Assembly: GCA_050486205.1 (NCBI GenBank)
Contig: JBJHCW010000001.1
Coordinates: forward strand, 434,001-498,000
Direction of reading: 5' to 3'
Length of the DNA stretch: 64,000 nucleotides
Source: PWQG01 sp050486205
GTDB lineage: Bacteria > Pseudomonadota > Gammaproteobacteria > Pseudomonadales > Pseudohongiellaceae
Shown here: in pieces, positions 1-7,839 of the stretch
How positions within the stretch are numbered: the stretch's first letter is position 1
Layout of the letters: the number at the start of each line of letters is the position of its first letter
The notes under the pieces: generated by a model
Seen by the model: the letters and a program-made list of their open reading frames with translations, nothing else
Databases searched by the model: none
What the model was told of the DNA's origin: nothing
Made by a program: the position numbers and the translations under genes

Positions 1-279
1 GCCCTTGAATGCCATATGCTCGAAGATATGGGCAATGCCGGTATTGTTCACCGGTTCATCGACACTGCCGACGTTCACAAAGCTGACGAACGTGGCCACG
101 GGCGCCACGGGTCGCTCAATGATGATGAAATGCAGGCCGTTATCCAGTGTGAACTCGGTGACCCGTTCACCGAACTCGGCAGCAAGATCCTGAGCCGCGG
201 CCAGCGTGGCCCACAGTGTCAGCAGCAGGAGCAGCAAGACTTGCCTGAAATGTCGCATAAGACCCAGATCCTTGTTCAT
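1..279 (-). CDS. M16 family zinc metallopeptidase, N-terminal part (runs off window)
   Basis: The first 93 residues of a minus-strand gene are present and the rest lies before base 1. An N-terminal hydrophobic stretch rich in Leu, ending in an AAA-Q type cleavage site near residue 27, looks like a signal peptide. It is followed by a segment typical of M16 (pitrilysin/insulinase) proteases: DNGLHFIIIER, then VGSVDEP, then HIFEH, which is the inverted HxxEH zinc motif near residue 87. The product is therefore probably a periplasmic or membrane-attached zinc peptidase. The ATG at 279 was chosen; the Met at 258 is an alternative that would still keep the signal peptide. Family assignment is firm, substrate unknown. 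Confidence 0.85.
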   Translation of the reverse strand, partial: MNKDLGLMRHFRQVLLLLLLTLWATLAAAQDLAAEFGERVTEFTLDNGLHFIIIERPVAPVATFVSFVNVGSVDEPVNNTGIAHIFEHMAFKG

Positions 280-385
280 AGTGATAACCTGCCCGATTGT
301 AGTCAAGGTCAGGGGATTTGTCGAAGCAGGCTCCGGGTACTCGCCGCGGGCAGACACTGGCCACGCCGCCGGCCAGGGTCTACAC

Positions 386-653
386 TAGTGTACCCCGCCG
401 CTATTCCTGTAACATTCAGCGAGTCGGAAAGCGCTTAGCCGCAAGGCATGTCTCGCAGGCAATGGCAGCGTCCTTGCCAAGAGACATAACGCGGCGGATG
501 GGCGCTTTCCGGCTCGCCCTTCGGGAGCACGCCTGAGCCAACATTGCGGCGTTGCGCCCCTTGTAAAGGTCTGGCCATTCACTGCGGACCGCGCCTTGCA
601 CTGCCGGCTCAGGCGTACTCTGAACGTTACAGGAATAGCGGCGGGGTACACTA
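386..653. repeat. 268-bp palindromic element with 34-bp terminal inverted repeats and two internal hairpins (MITE-like)
   Basis: Bases 386-419 are the reverse complement of 620-653 with a single mismatch (414 against 625). Inside lie two further inverted repeats: 419-434 with 502-517 (16 bp, one G-T pair) and 525-539 with 606-620 (one mismatch). The whole segment can thus fold as a stem with two side arms, like a three-way junction. The outer repeats begin TAGTGTACCCC and both ends carry a TA dinucleotide, as expected of elements that target TA. No open reading frame inside looks real. It occupies most of the 407-bp divergent gap between the M16 peptidase and the VOC gene. A non-autonomous mobile element is inferred; no second copy is seen in the window. 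Confidence 0.75.
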
Positions 654-686
654 ATGTCAGGGCTCACAATTACAATGGAGAAGACC

Positions 687-1211
687 ATGTCTGCCAATAT
701 TGATTCCCTGTTTGACCGATATGAAAGTGGGCAACTGACCCGGCGCGGCTTCCTCGCCGCTGTTTCGGCGCTACTGGTCGCAGGGCCAGGCAAAGCCACA
801 GCGCAGGGCACACCCGCCATACAGACCACCAGTTTCAACCATGTCACCTGCTTTGTGCGTGATGTGCCGGAAACTGTGGCCTTTTACCAGGATGTGCTGG
901 GACTGCAAGTACTCAGCGACCAGCGAATAGGCATCAATCTGACCACCGGCGACGGGCATCCGTTCTTCGGCATTTTCAACGGCCCGCCGACTGCGCCGCT
1001 GGGGCTGGATCATGTCTGCTTCGGGGTGCGCGATTTCAATGTCGCGGAGATCCAGGAAAAACTGGCCGAACGCGGCATAGAAAGCCGGATCCGCATGCGT
1101 GACGATGTGGTGCCCGAGCTGTATTTCAACGACCCCAATGGCATCAGCATCCAATTGCAGGACGAGACCTATTGCGGCGGAAGTGGTTACCTCGGGAACA
1201 TCTGTACATGA
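687..1211 (+). CDS. Tat-exported VOC (glyoxalase/bleomycin-resistance fold) family protein
   Basis: A 174-residue protein. The N-terminus has a twin-arginine signal: TRRGFLAAVSALLVAG followed by an ATAQ cleavage region near residue 40. The mature part is one vicinal-oxygen-chelate domain: FNHVTCFVRD, then FYQDVLGL, LDHVCFGVRD and a closing FNDPNGISIQLQD. Two His positions of the metal site are present, but the last position usually Glu appears to be Gln. Starting at 687 puts GGAG six bases upstream; the upstream ATGs at 654 and 675 lack such a site. Export by Tat suggests that the domain folds, perhaps around a metal, before leaving the cytoplasm. Function unknown; VOC proteins include dioxygenases, isomerases and resistance proteins. 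Confidence 0.8.
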   Translation: MSANIDSLFDRYESGQLTRRGFLAAVSALLVAGPGKATAQGTPAIQTTSFNHVTCFVRDVPETVAFYQDVLGLQVLSDQRIGINLTTGDGHPFFGIFNGPPTAPLGLDHVCFGVRDFNVAEIQEKLAERGIESRIRMRDDVVPELYFNDPNGISIQLQDETYCGGSGYLGNICT

Positions 1212-1229
1212 GGTCATCCATGCCAATCG

Positions 1230-1275
1230 GCGCGCTGCGTTTTGCCACATCTTTGTGGTAATGTAGCGCGCTTTT
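1230..1275 (+). terminator. Putative Rho-independent terminator after the VOC gene
   Basis: A nested hairpin: the outer arms GCGCGCT (1230-1236) and AGCGCGC (1265-1271) enclose a second stem built from TTGCCACA and TGTGGTAA, and the outer stem is followed directly by TTTT. It lies 18 bases after the VOC stop and before rimK. The short T run makes it a moderate candidate. Confidence 0.5.
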
Positions 1276-1303
1276 GACCAGGCTCGACCAGGAATCATCG
1301 ATC

Positions 1304-2224
1304 ATGAAAATAGGTGTACTGTCCCGCAACAGCAAACTCTACTCGACCCGCCGATTGCTGGAGGCGGCGCGCGCGCGCGGTCATGAATCACGCGCGATCG
1401 ATGTGCACAAGTGTTACATGAACATCACGGCCAACAATCCGGCGGTATTCTACAAGGGTCCGAGGCAGGATACGCCAGAAGAGCTGATGTTTGATGCAGT
1501 GATTCCCCGCATCGGCGCCAGTGTCACCACCTATGGCTGCGCCGTGTTGCGCCAGTTCGAGGTGGGTGGCACCTATTCGGTCAGTGAATCCATCGCCATA
1601 GCGCGCTCGCGGGACAAGCTCCGGGCGCACCAGTTACTGGCCCGCAAGGGCATTGGTCAGCCAGTTACCAGTTATGCCCACTCGGCCGATGCCACCGAGG
1701 ATCTGATTCGCTCGGTGGGCGGTGCGCCCCTGATTGTCAAAATCCTGAAAAGCACCCAGGGCAATGGTGTGGTGCTGGCCGAAACCCGCAAGGCGGCCGA
1801 AAGCCTGATCAATGCCTTCCGCAACCTGGAGGCGGACTTTCTGGTACAGGAATTCATCAAGGAAGCCGGCGGGGCGGACATTCGCTGTTTTGTCATCGGT
1901 GACAAGGTGGTTGCGGCCATGCAACGCAACGCCGCACCGGGCGAATTCCGCTCCAATCTGCACCGGGGCGGCACAGCCGAACTGGTGAAGCTGCGCCCCG
2001 ACGAACGCAAACTGGCCACCAGAGCAGCGCAGGTGATGGGGCTGGATGTGGCCGGCGTGGATTTGATACGTTCCGATCACGGCCCACTGGTGCTGGAAGT
2101 GAACTCTTCACCGGGGCTGGAAGGCATAGAAAAAGCCACCGGCAAGGATATTGCGGGGGCCATCATTGAATACATCGAAAAAGATTCCCTGAAAGGTCCC
2201 AACAGAATGCGTGGCAAAGGGTGA
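1304..2224 (+). CDS. rimK: Ribosomal protein S6 modification protein RimK (L-glutamate ligase)
   Basis: A 306-residue ATP-grasp ligase that follows E. coli RimK closely along its whole length: MKIGVLSRN at the start, CYMNI near residue 35, VIPRIGAS, a glycine-rich GAPLIVKILKSTQGNG loop, the basic FRSNLHRGG segment, DVAGVDLIR and the metal-binding LEVNSSPGLEGIE near the C-terminus. RimK adds glutamates to the C-terminus of ribosomal protein S6 and can make poly-glutamate. The start at 1304 matches the family; longer upstream reading adds ten unrelated residues. All catalytic segments look intact, unlike the second RimK homologue that begins at 62682. It converges with the P-type ATPase gene, with only two bases between the stops. 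Confidence 0.93.
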   Translation: MKIGVLSRNSKLYSTRRLLEAARARGHESRAIDVHKCYMNITANNPAVFYKGPRQDTPEELMFDAVIPRIGASVTTYGCAVLRQFEVGGTYSVSESIAIARSRDKLRAHQLLARKGIGQPVTSYAHSADATEDLIRSVGGAPLIVKILKSTQGNGVVLAETRKAAESLINAFRNLEADFLVQEFIKEAGGADIRCFVIGDKVVAAMQRNAAPGEFRSNLHRGGTAELVKLRPDERKLATRAAQVMGLDVAGVDLIRSDHGPLVLEVNSSPGLEGIEKATGKDIAGAIIEYIEKDSLKGPNRMRGKG

Positions 2225-2226
2225 GA

Positions 2227-2640
2227 TCAAAAGTTTTTCTTCAGCCTGCGCACAAGATATTTCTCTGCCTCCAGTAGCAGCAACACCACCGCACCAACAC
2301 CCAGCACCTGGCCCGATTGCTGCCAGGTCAGCGCCTGCGTGCCAAACAGTGTCTGCATGACCGGCGTGAAAGTAAACAGTAGCTGCAGAGCCACAACAGC
2401 CACCACTGCCATCAGCACCGCCGGTGTACCTTTCACGCCCTGTAGCGTCAGTGAGCTGCCATAGGTGTATCGCACGCTGAACAGGTAAAAGATTTCCATT
2501 ACAACCAGAGTGTTAACCGCCATGGTCCTGGCCGCTTCCAGTGACAGCCCCTGGGACTGCGCCAGCAAGAACTGACCAAACACACCAACTGTGAAGATCA
2601 CTGACACAAACAGGATTCGCCAGATGATCAAACCCGACAC
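2227..2640 (-). pseudogene. C-terminal transmembrane part of the P-type ATPase, out of frame with the main ORF
   Basis: This 137-residue frame starts SGLIIWRILFVS and contains about four hydrophobic helices, matching the last membrane segments (Cation_ATPase_C region) of type II P-type ATPases. It overlaps the end of the upstream frame by 13 bases, with a GTG at 2640. In family members, the segment after ERQVMQRPPRP runs directly into the SGLIIWRI-like helix, so the two frames were once one gene. A one-base loss (or two-base gain) in the GC-rich stretch around 2641-2665 would explain the break. It could also be a sequencing error, or reinitiation at the GTG could supply the missing helices as a separate chain. 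Confidence 0.75.
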
Positions 2641-4958
2641 AATGGCGCCACCGGCCGCGGCGGTCGCTGCATGACTTGCCGTTCCGGTGGCTCAAAGGCC
2701 AGTGTCAGGGCCAGCAGAACAGAACTGACCATGTTCACCCACAGTATCTGTACCGGACTTATCGGCAATGTGAGACCAAGCAGGATGGCAATGATCAGGC
2801 TCAGGGACTCACCACCGTTTATGGGCAAGAGGAAAGTGATCACTTTTTTCAGATTGTCATAGACCGTGCGACCGGCTTTCACGGCCGCAGCAATGGACGC
2901 AAAATTGTCGTCGGCCAGCACCAGTTCGGAGGCTTCCCGGGCCACCTCTGTGCCTTTCAGCCCCATGGCAATGCCGGCATCAGCCCGCTTCAGTGCTGGT
3001 GCATCATTGACACCGTCACCGGTCATCGCAACAATCAGCCCCCTTGCCTGCAGCGCGGTCACCAATCGCAATTTGTGCGCCGGGCTGGTGCGGGCAAACA
3101 CATCCACCTGGGCCACTGCCTCGCCCAGTGCCGTATCATCCATGTCATCCAGATCCGACCCCGTCAGCACCCGATCGGTGTGTTTGAGCCCTATCTCTTT
3201 GCCAATGGCAAGCGCCGTGGCGGCGTGATCACCAGTGATCATCTTCACGCTGATTCCGGCTTGATGACAGGCAGCCACAGCCTCGATAGCTTCGGGCCGG
3301 GGCGGGTCGATCAGCCCGGCAACGCCTATCAGGGTCAGTTCACCCTCGATGTCCTTTTCCGACAGCTGCTGATGTCCGGCAGGCATGCGTCGCATTGCAA
3401 AGGCCAACACCCGCTGACCATCACCCGCTGTACTGTCTATCTGTTCCGACCAGTAGGCCTGATCCAGCGCGGCAGTCTTGCCGCCAACGGCCAGTTGGTC
3501 ATGGCTCATGGCCAGGATCCGCTCCGGTGCCCCCTTGACCAGGACTACAACGCCCTGCTCGTCGTGACTGTGCAGGGTTGCCATGTACCGATGCGCAGCG
3601 TCAAAGGCAATGGCATCGGTTCTGGGCCAGTGCCTGCGCTCCTGATCAGCATTCAGGCCCGCCTTGGCCGCAAACGCCAGCAATGCGCCTTCCATGGGAT
3701 CACCCTGCACGCGCCACTCCCCACCTGGCTGATCAAGAGTGGCGTCATTACACAACAAAGCTGCACGTGCCAGAGTATCCAATGCGGGGTTTTGTGTTGT
3801 GTGTTGGTTCTCAGACTGGCCATTGTGCGCTGTGTCGAGCACGATGCTACCCTCGGGCGAGTAGCCCGAGCCGGCGACCGTGTATTGCTCACCACCACAA
3901 TGTACCGATGCCACCATCATCTCGTTGCGGGTGAGCGTCCCGGTCTTGTCACTACAGATCACCGACACAGAGCCCAGTGTTTCTATCGATGGCAGTCGCC
4001 TGACAATGGCATTGCGCCTGGCCATGGTCTGAACCCCGATGGCCAGCACCACGGTCAGTACCGCCGGCAAACCCTCCGGTATTGCAGCCACCGACAGACT
4101 GACCACGGCCACAAACAGCTCCTCGAAAGCCATCTGCCGGACTAAAAGCCCGAACACAAGAATCAGGGTCGCCAGACCCAGAATGCAGGCAGTCAGCCAT
4201 CGGGAAAATACCGCCATCTGTTTCAGCAGCGGCGTTGTCAGGCTGTGAACATCGGTCAACATGTGACTGATACGCCCGATCTGTGTCTCCGCGCCGGTTG
4301 CAGTGACCACCCCCCGGCCCTGCCCTGCAGTGATCAGTGTCCCGCTGAATGCCATGCAGGCCTGCCCGCCCGGCGCAGCCTGTTTGTCAACCGCCTCCGT
4401 GCCTTTGCTCACCGGCACCGACTCCCCGGTCAGTATTGCCTCCTGCGCTGCCAGGCCATGAGCCCGGATCAGGCGCAGATCGGCCGGCACCCTGTCGCCG
4501 GCTTCCAGCAGCACGATGTCACCTGGCACCAGATCCTCGCCGTCTATCTGTTCACGTCTGCCATCGCGCAGCACACTGGCGGAAGGTGCCAGCATGTCCC
4601 GGATCGCAGCAATGGCGCTCTCTGCCTTGCCTTCCTGTATGAAACCCAGGACGGTATTAACAAGTACAACGGCCACAATAACAAAGGTATCGATGAGGTG
4701 GCCCAGCGCAGCGGTGAGCACAGCAGCACCAATCAGCACGTAGATCAGGACATTGTGGAACTGGGCCAGAAAGCGTCGTACCGGCCCTCGGCGGTGAGGC
4801 GCAGGCAGACGGTTGGGACCGTGTGCCTTGAGACGGGTGGCCGCTTCCCGGGCACTGATGCCATCGGTATCACTTTCAAGAAACTGCAGACAGTCATCAA
4901 CAGTACGATGATGAAAGACGTCGGAGGAGAGAAGCGTATCCGGGGAAGTATCAGGCAT
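2628..4958 (-). CDS. P-type cation-transporting ATPase (type II), truncated by a frameshift
   Basis: A 776-residue inner-membrane cation pump lacking its last helices, which continue in another frame at 2227-2640. Seen in order: the N-terminal cation-ATPase domain, the TGES actuator motif (ILTGESVPV), PEGLP in M4, the phosphorylation motif DKTGTLT near residue 340, the KGAPER nucleotide-binding loop, the hinge TGDGVNDAP, then M5-M6. M6 reads WVNMVSS where calcium pumps have NxxTD, so calcium specificity cannot be assumed. The frame ends in PPRPVAPLCRV, which is out-of-frame read-through. Without M7-M10 the pump may be inactive unless the frame break is an artefact. No metal regulator lies beside it. 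Confidence 0.85.
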   Translation of the reverse strand: MPDTSPDTLLSSDVFHHRTVDDCLQFLESDTDGISAREAATRLKAHGPNRLPAPHRRGPVRRFLAQFHNVLIYVLIGAAVLTAALGHLIDTFVIVAVVLVNTVLGFIQEGKAESAIAAIRDMLAPSASVLRDGRREQIDGEDLVPGDIVLLEAGDRVPADLRLIRAHGLAAQEAILTGESVPVSKGTEAVDKQAAPGGQACMAFSGTLITAGQGRGVVTATGAETQIGRISHMLTDVHSLTTPLLKQMAVFSRWLTACILGLATLILVFGLLVRQMAFEELFVAVVSLSVAAIPEGLPAVLTVVLAIGVQTMARRNAIVRRLPSIETLGSVSVICSDKTGTLTRNEMMVASVHCGGEQYTVAGSGYSPEGSIVLDTAHNGQSENQHTTQNPALDTLARAALLCNDATLDQPGGEWRVQGDPMEGALLAFAAKAGLNADQERRHWPRTDAIAFDAAHRYMATLHSHDEQGVVVLVKGAPERILAMSHDQLAVGGKTAALDQAYWSEQIDSTAGDGQRVLAFAMRRMPAGHQQLSEKDIEGELTLIGVAGLIDPPRPEAIEAVAACHQAGISVKMITGDHAATALAIGKEIGLKHTDRVLTGSDLDDMDDTALGEAVAQVDVFARTSPAHKLRLVTALQARGLIVAMTGDGVNDAPALKRADAGIAMGLKGTEVAREASELVLADDNFASIAAAVKAGRTVYDNLKKVITFLLPINGGESLSLIIAILLGLTLPISPVQILWVNMVSSVLLALTLAFEPPERQVMQRPPRPVAPLCRV

Positions 4959-4990
4959 CAGTTCAGGACCTGTGTTGACTGGCCCGCACC

Positions 4991-5030
4991 CAACAAAAAC
5001 AGGGGCAGCCTGTTAAAGCTGCCCCTGTCG
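4991..5030 (-). terminator. Rho-independent terminator of the DUF3450 gene
   Basis: An 11-bp perfect stem, ACAGGGGCAGC (4999-5009) against GCTGCCCCTGT (5018-5028). Read on the minus strand it is followed by a T-rich tract (complement of 4991-4998). It lies 36 bases past the DUF3450 stop and before the ATPase start at 4958, so it separates the two genes. Confidence 0.85.
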
Positions 5031-5063
5031 TTATGTCGTACCTTCCGGCGCCCGGCGATTGCC

Positions 5064-5768
5064 TTACTGGACAATTTCCGGTGCGTGAATGGGTACAAAA
5101 ATCATTTCCGAGGCGAGCAGACCGCTGGCCACATTGATGGCTCGCTGGATGGCGGTGCGATAATCACCCGCATCCAGTATGGCCCACTCACGGGCGTCCT
5201 TGTCCCAGACGCCGGTGTAGTTCCGGTCCTTGCTCTGGAATGCCAGCGCAATCCGACCGACGCGCACTACGTCAACTTCGGTTTCTTCGCCATTGATTTC
5301 CAGTGTGTCTTCGTAGCTTTCCAGCGTAGAACCGTAGTTGGTCTCGGCCAGGTAAAGCGTCATCATGCGCTGGAATTTTTCCCGGATGCTGGCTTCGGGG
5401 TGGTCAACCAGGTCACGTGCGAGATTGATCTGGTCACGTCGGCGCTCAAGATGGAATGGCAGATCGGTTTCAATGAACTGCTCCAGGCCACTCATCATCT
5501 GCTCGATAAGTGCGTTCAGCGGAGAAGTATCCTGGTCGGACAACATCGCGGCATATTCAATTTCTTCGTCGAACTGACCGAGCAACACTTCCTGCTGGCT
5601 GATGCGAGTGCGAAGATTGGCATTCTGCAGAGCAATCAGATCCAGCGTGTAGCTTGCCTCGGAGAATTCCTCGGCAAGATTGTTGTTCTGTGCGACAGCG
5701 AAACCGGCGGCAGAAGCCACAACCGTTGCTGCGATGATTTTTATTAGTTTATTTCGCGTATTCCACAT
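5064..5768 (-). CDS. DUF3450 family exported protein
   Basis: A 234-residue protein with a clear signal peptide (IIAATVVASAAGFAVAQ), then a charged, probably coiled-coil region, and a C-terminal part containing VVRVGRIALAFQS and TGVWDKDAREW, which are characteristic of DUF3450. In other gammaproteobacteria DUF3450 genes usually stand in front of MotA/TolQ/ExbB-type proton channels and TonB genes, and are thought to assist TonB-dependent uptake. Here no such genes are adjacent, so it is an orphan. AGGAAG lies six bases before the ATG. It ends in its own strong terminator, so it is probably monocistronic. Confidence 0.85.
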   Translation of the reverse strand: MWNTRNKLIKIIAATVVASAAGFAVAQNNNLAEEFSEASYTLDLIALQNANLRTRISQQEVLLGQFDEEIEYAAMLSDQDTSPLNALIEQMMSGLEQFIETDLPFHLERRRDQINLARDLVDHPEASIREKFQRMMTLYLAETNYGSTLESYEDTLEINGEETEVDVVRVGRIALAFQSKDRNYTGVWDKDAREWAILDAGDYRTAIQRAINVASGLLASEMIFVPIHAPEIVQ

Positions 5769-5828
5769 AACTGCTTCCTGTTACAAGTATCGACATCATA
5801 AATGACTCGCCGCAGCGATACAACACCC

Positions 5829-6839
5829 TCAGGGTCTGTCAGGGCTGTAGAGATGACAAGCGACCGGTCGCTCTACAATCTCCCCGCCGGGCTCGGTAAC
5901 CGGCAGCAAAGCGGGCACTTGTTGCCGGCAAATGTCCATAACGTGCGGGCAACGTGTGTGAAACCCACAACCCGGAGGTGGATCGATCGGGGATGGTACA
6001 TCGCCCACCAGAATCTGTCGCTGCTTTTTGACGTGTGGATCCGGCACCGGAATCGCCGAAATCAGCGACTCAGTGTAGGGGTGACCGGCCCGTCGGTAGA
6101 TCGCCTCGCCTGCCGCGCTCTCCACAATCTTGCCCAGGTACATGATGGCAATACGATCAGAGATGTGTTTGACCACAGCCAGGTCATGGGCAATGAACAG
6201 ATACGACAGCCTGAGCTCTTTCTGCAGGTCGATCAGCAGATTGAGTATCTGGCTCTGAATGGATACATCCAGAGCCGACACCGGCTCGTCACAGATGATC
6301 AGTTTCGGGTCCAGGGCAATCGAACGGGCAATGCCTATTCGCTGGCGCTGACCGCCGGAGAACTCAAAAGGATATCGGGTGATACTGCGCGCCGGCAACC
6401 CGACCAGATCCAGCAGCTCAGTCACCCGTTTGCGACGCCAGGCCCGATCACCGATGCCCTGTACTACCAGAGGCTCTTCCAGGATGTACCCCACGGTATG
6501 GCGTGAGTTCAGGGATTCCATGGGATCCTGGAATATCATCTGGATATCACGCCGCAAGGGCTTGAGCTCACGCCGCCCCATGCGGCTGATATCCTTTCCT
6601 TCGAACAGGATTTCACCGGCGGTGGGCTGATACAGACGCGTGATGCAGCGCCCCAGCGTGGACTTGCCACACCCCGACTCCCCTACCAGGCCCAATGTCT
6701 CCCCTGGCGCAATGCTGAAACTGACACCATCCACGGCGCGATTGAACCGACCAGTGCGATTGAACACGCCTTCCTTGACAGGAAAGTGCATCTTCAGGTC
6801 CCGCACCTCGAGCAGGGGTACTGCATTGTCATGGCTCAT
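5829..6839 (-). CDS. Peptide ABC transporter ATP-binding protein, OppF/DppF type
   Basis: A 336-residue cytoplasmic ATPase. Walker A GESGCGKST lies near residue 53, the signature FSGGQRQRIGIARS near 167, Walker B LIICDEPVSALD follows, then the H-loop Asp-Leu-Ala region. The C-terminal oligopeptide/dipeptide domain contains CGFHTRCP. It is the last gene of a five-gene minus-strand operon (permease, permease, binding protein, OppD, OppF), and its ATG overlaps the OppD stop in an ATGA, so the two ATPases are probably translated in a coupled way and work as a heterodimer. The specific substrate is not predictable. Confidence 0.9.
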   Translation of the reverse strand: MSHDNAVPLLEVRDLKMHFPVKEGVFNRTGRFNRAVDGVSFSIAPGETLGLVGESGCGKSTLGRCITRLYQPTAGEILFEGKDISRMGRRELKPLRRDIQMIFQDPMESLNSRHTVGYILEEPLVVQGIGDRAWRRKRVTELLDLVGLPARSITRYPFEFSGGQRQRIGIARSIALDPKLIICDEPVSALDVSIQSQILNLLIDLQKELRLSYLFIAHDLAVVKHISDRIAIMYLGKIVESAAGEAIYRRAGHPYTESLISAIPVPDPHVKKQRQILVGDVPSPIDPPPGCGFHTRCPHVMDICRQQVPALLPVTEPGGEIVERPVACHLYSPDRP

Positions 6840-7831
6840 GCGGTCTCACCCTGTCTGATGTTCTGCCACTCGAAGCAGCTTACCGTGTGACCGTCACGCA
6901 CAGTCTCCTCCGGCGGACTGCTTAGCGTGCAAGTCGCCTTGCGGTAGGGGAAACGGTTCTCGAACCGGCAGCCGGCAGGCAGATCCAGCAAACCGGGCAC
7001 CATGCCCTGAATGATGGGCAAGCGTGATTTGGGCTCTGTGTCCAGACGGGGAATCGATGCCAGCAGTCCGCGTGTGTACGGATGTGTGGGTTGGTCAAAA
7101 ATATCCAGCACCGAACCCTGCTCGGCGACCTTGCCTGCGTACATCACCACCACTGACTGAGAGGTCTCGGCAATCACGCCCAGATCATGGGTAATCAGTA
7201 TTACCGCCATGCCCATATCGCGCTGCAGCTCCTGGATCAGCTCCAGAATCTGTGCCTGAATGGTCACATCCAGTGCCGTAGTGGGTTCATCGGCAATCAG
7301 CAGACTGGGACGACACGCCAGCGCCATGGCAATCACCACGCGCTGGCGCATGCCACCGGAAAGCTGGTGCGGGTATTCCGTCATGCGAACATCAGGGGCT
7401 GGAATGCCAACCCGATCCAGAATATCAACACTTTCGCGGATCGCCTGCTGTTTGCTGATTGATTTGTGCAGCAGCAAAACCTCAGCCAACTGCTTGCCAA
7501 TGGTATGAACCGGATTGAGCGCTGTCATCGGCTCCTGGAACACCATGCCAATCTGGTCGCCACGGATCCTGTGCATCTCCGCAGCAGGCAGCCGGGTCAG
7601 GTCGCGCCCCTTGAACAGAATCTCACCGCTGACAATCTGTCCCATGGGTTGAGGCAGCAGGCGCATGATGGACTGCGCCGTGACACTCTTGCCGCAGCCG
7701 GACTCGCCCACAATGCCCAGGGTCTCGCCGGCACCCAGACTGAAACTGACATCATCTACCGCGCGCACCCGACCCTCATCGGTGTCGAACTCGGTGACCA
7801 GATTATTGACCTGCAGAACGGGCTGGGACAT
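6836..7831 (-). CDS. Peptide ABC transporter ATP-binding protein, OppD/DppD type
   Basis: A 331-residue ATPase with Walker A GESGCGKS, signature LSGGMRQRVVIAMAL, Walker B LLIADEPTTALD and a C-terminal oligopeptide-transport domain with several cysteines (CRFENRFPY, ATC, SCF). It pairs with the OppF-type protein encoded immediately downstream. The ATG at 7831 was chosen because AAGG lies about six bases upstream; the in-frame GTG at 7837 would sit inside that site. It follows the binding-protein gene by only a few bases. In the E. coli Yej system, which this operon's permeases and binding protein resemble, both ATPase halves are one chain (YejF); here they are separate. Confidence 0.9.
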   Translation of the reverse strand: MSQPVLQVNNLVTEFDTDEGRVRAVDDVSFSLGAGETLGIVGESGCGKSVTAQSIMRLLPQPMGQIVSGEILFKGRDLTRLPAAEMHRIRGDQIGMVFQEPMTALNPVHTIGKQLAEVLLLHKSISKQQAIRESVDILDRVGIPAPDVRMTEYPHQLSGGMRQRVVIAMALACRPSLLIADEPTTALDVTIQAQILELIQELQRDMGMAVILITHDLGVIAETSQSVVVMYAGKVAEQGSVLDIFDQPTHPYTRGLLASIPRLDTEPKSRLPIIQGMVPGLLDLPAGCRFENRFPYRKATCTLSSPPEETVRDGHTVSCFEWQNIRQGETA

Positions 7832-7839
7832 CGACACCC

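Noticed and set aside
386..653. The palindromic element as an integron attC site
   Set aside because: The paired core would need GTTRRRY and RYYYAAC boxes. The CTGTAAC and GTTACAG at the repeat ends do not fit, no integrase gene is near and the element is longer than most attC sites.
416..847. A 143-residue minus-strand open frame across the palindromic element
   Set aside because: Its sequence is made by the inverted repeats and the antisense of the VOC gene; no family pattern and no ribosome-binding site.
2676..4145. A 489-residue plus-strand open frame
   Set aside because: It is antisense to the P-type ATPase core, whose motifs are unambiguous.
4245..5747. A 500-residue plus-strand open frame
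   Set aside because: It spans opposite parts of the P-type ATPase and DUF3450 genes and even crosses the terminator between them. No family pattern is seen.
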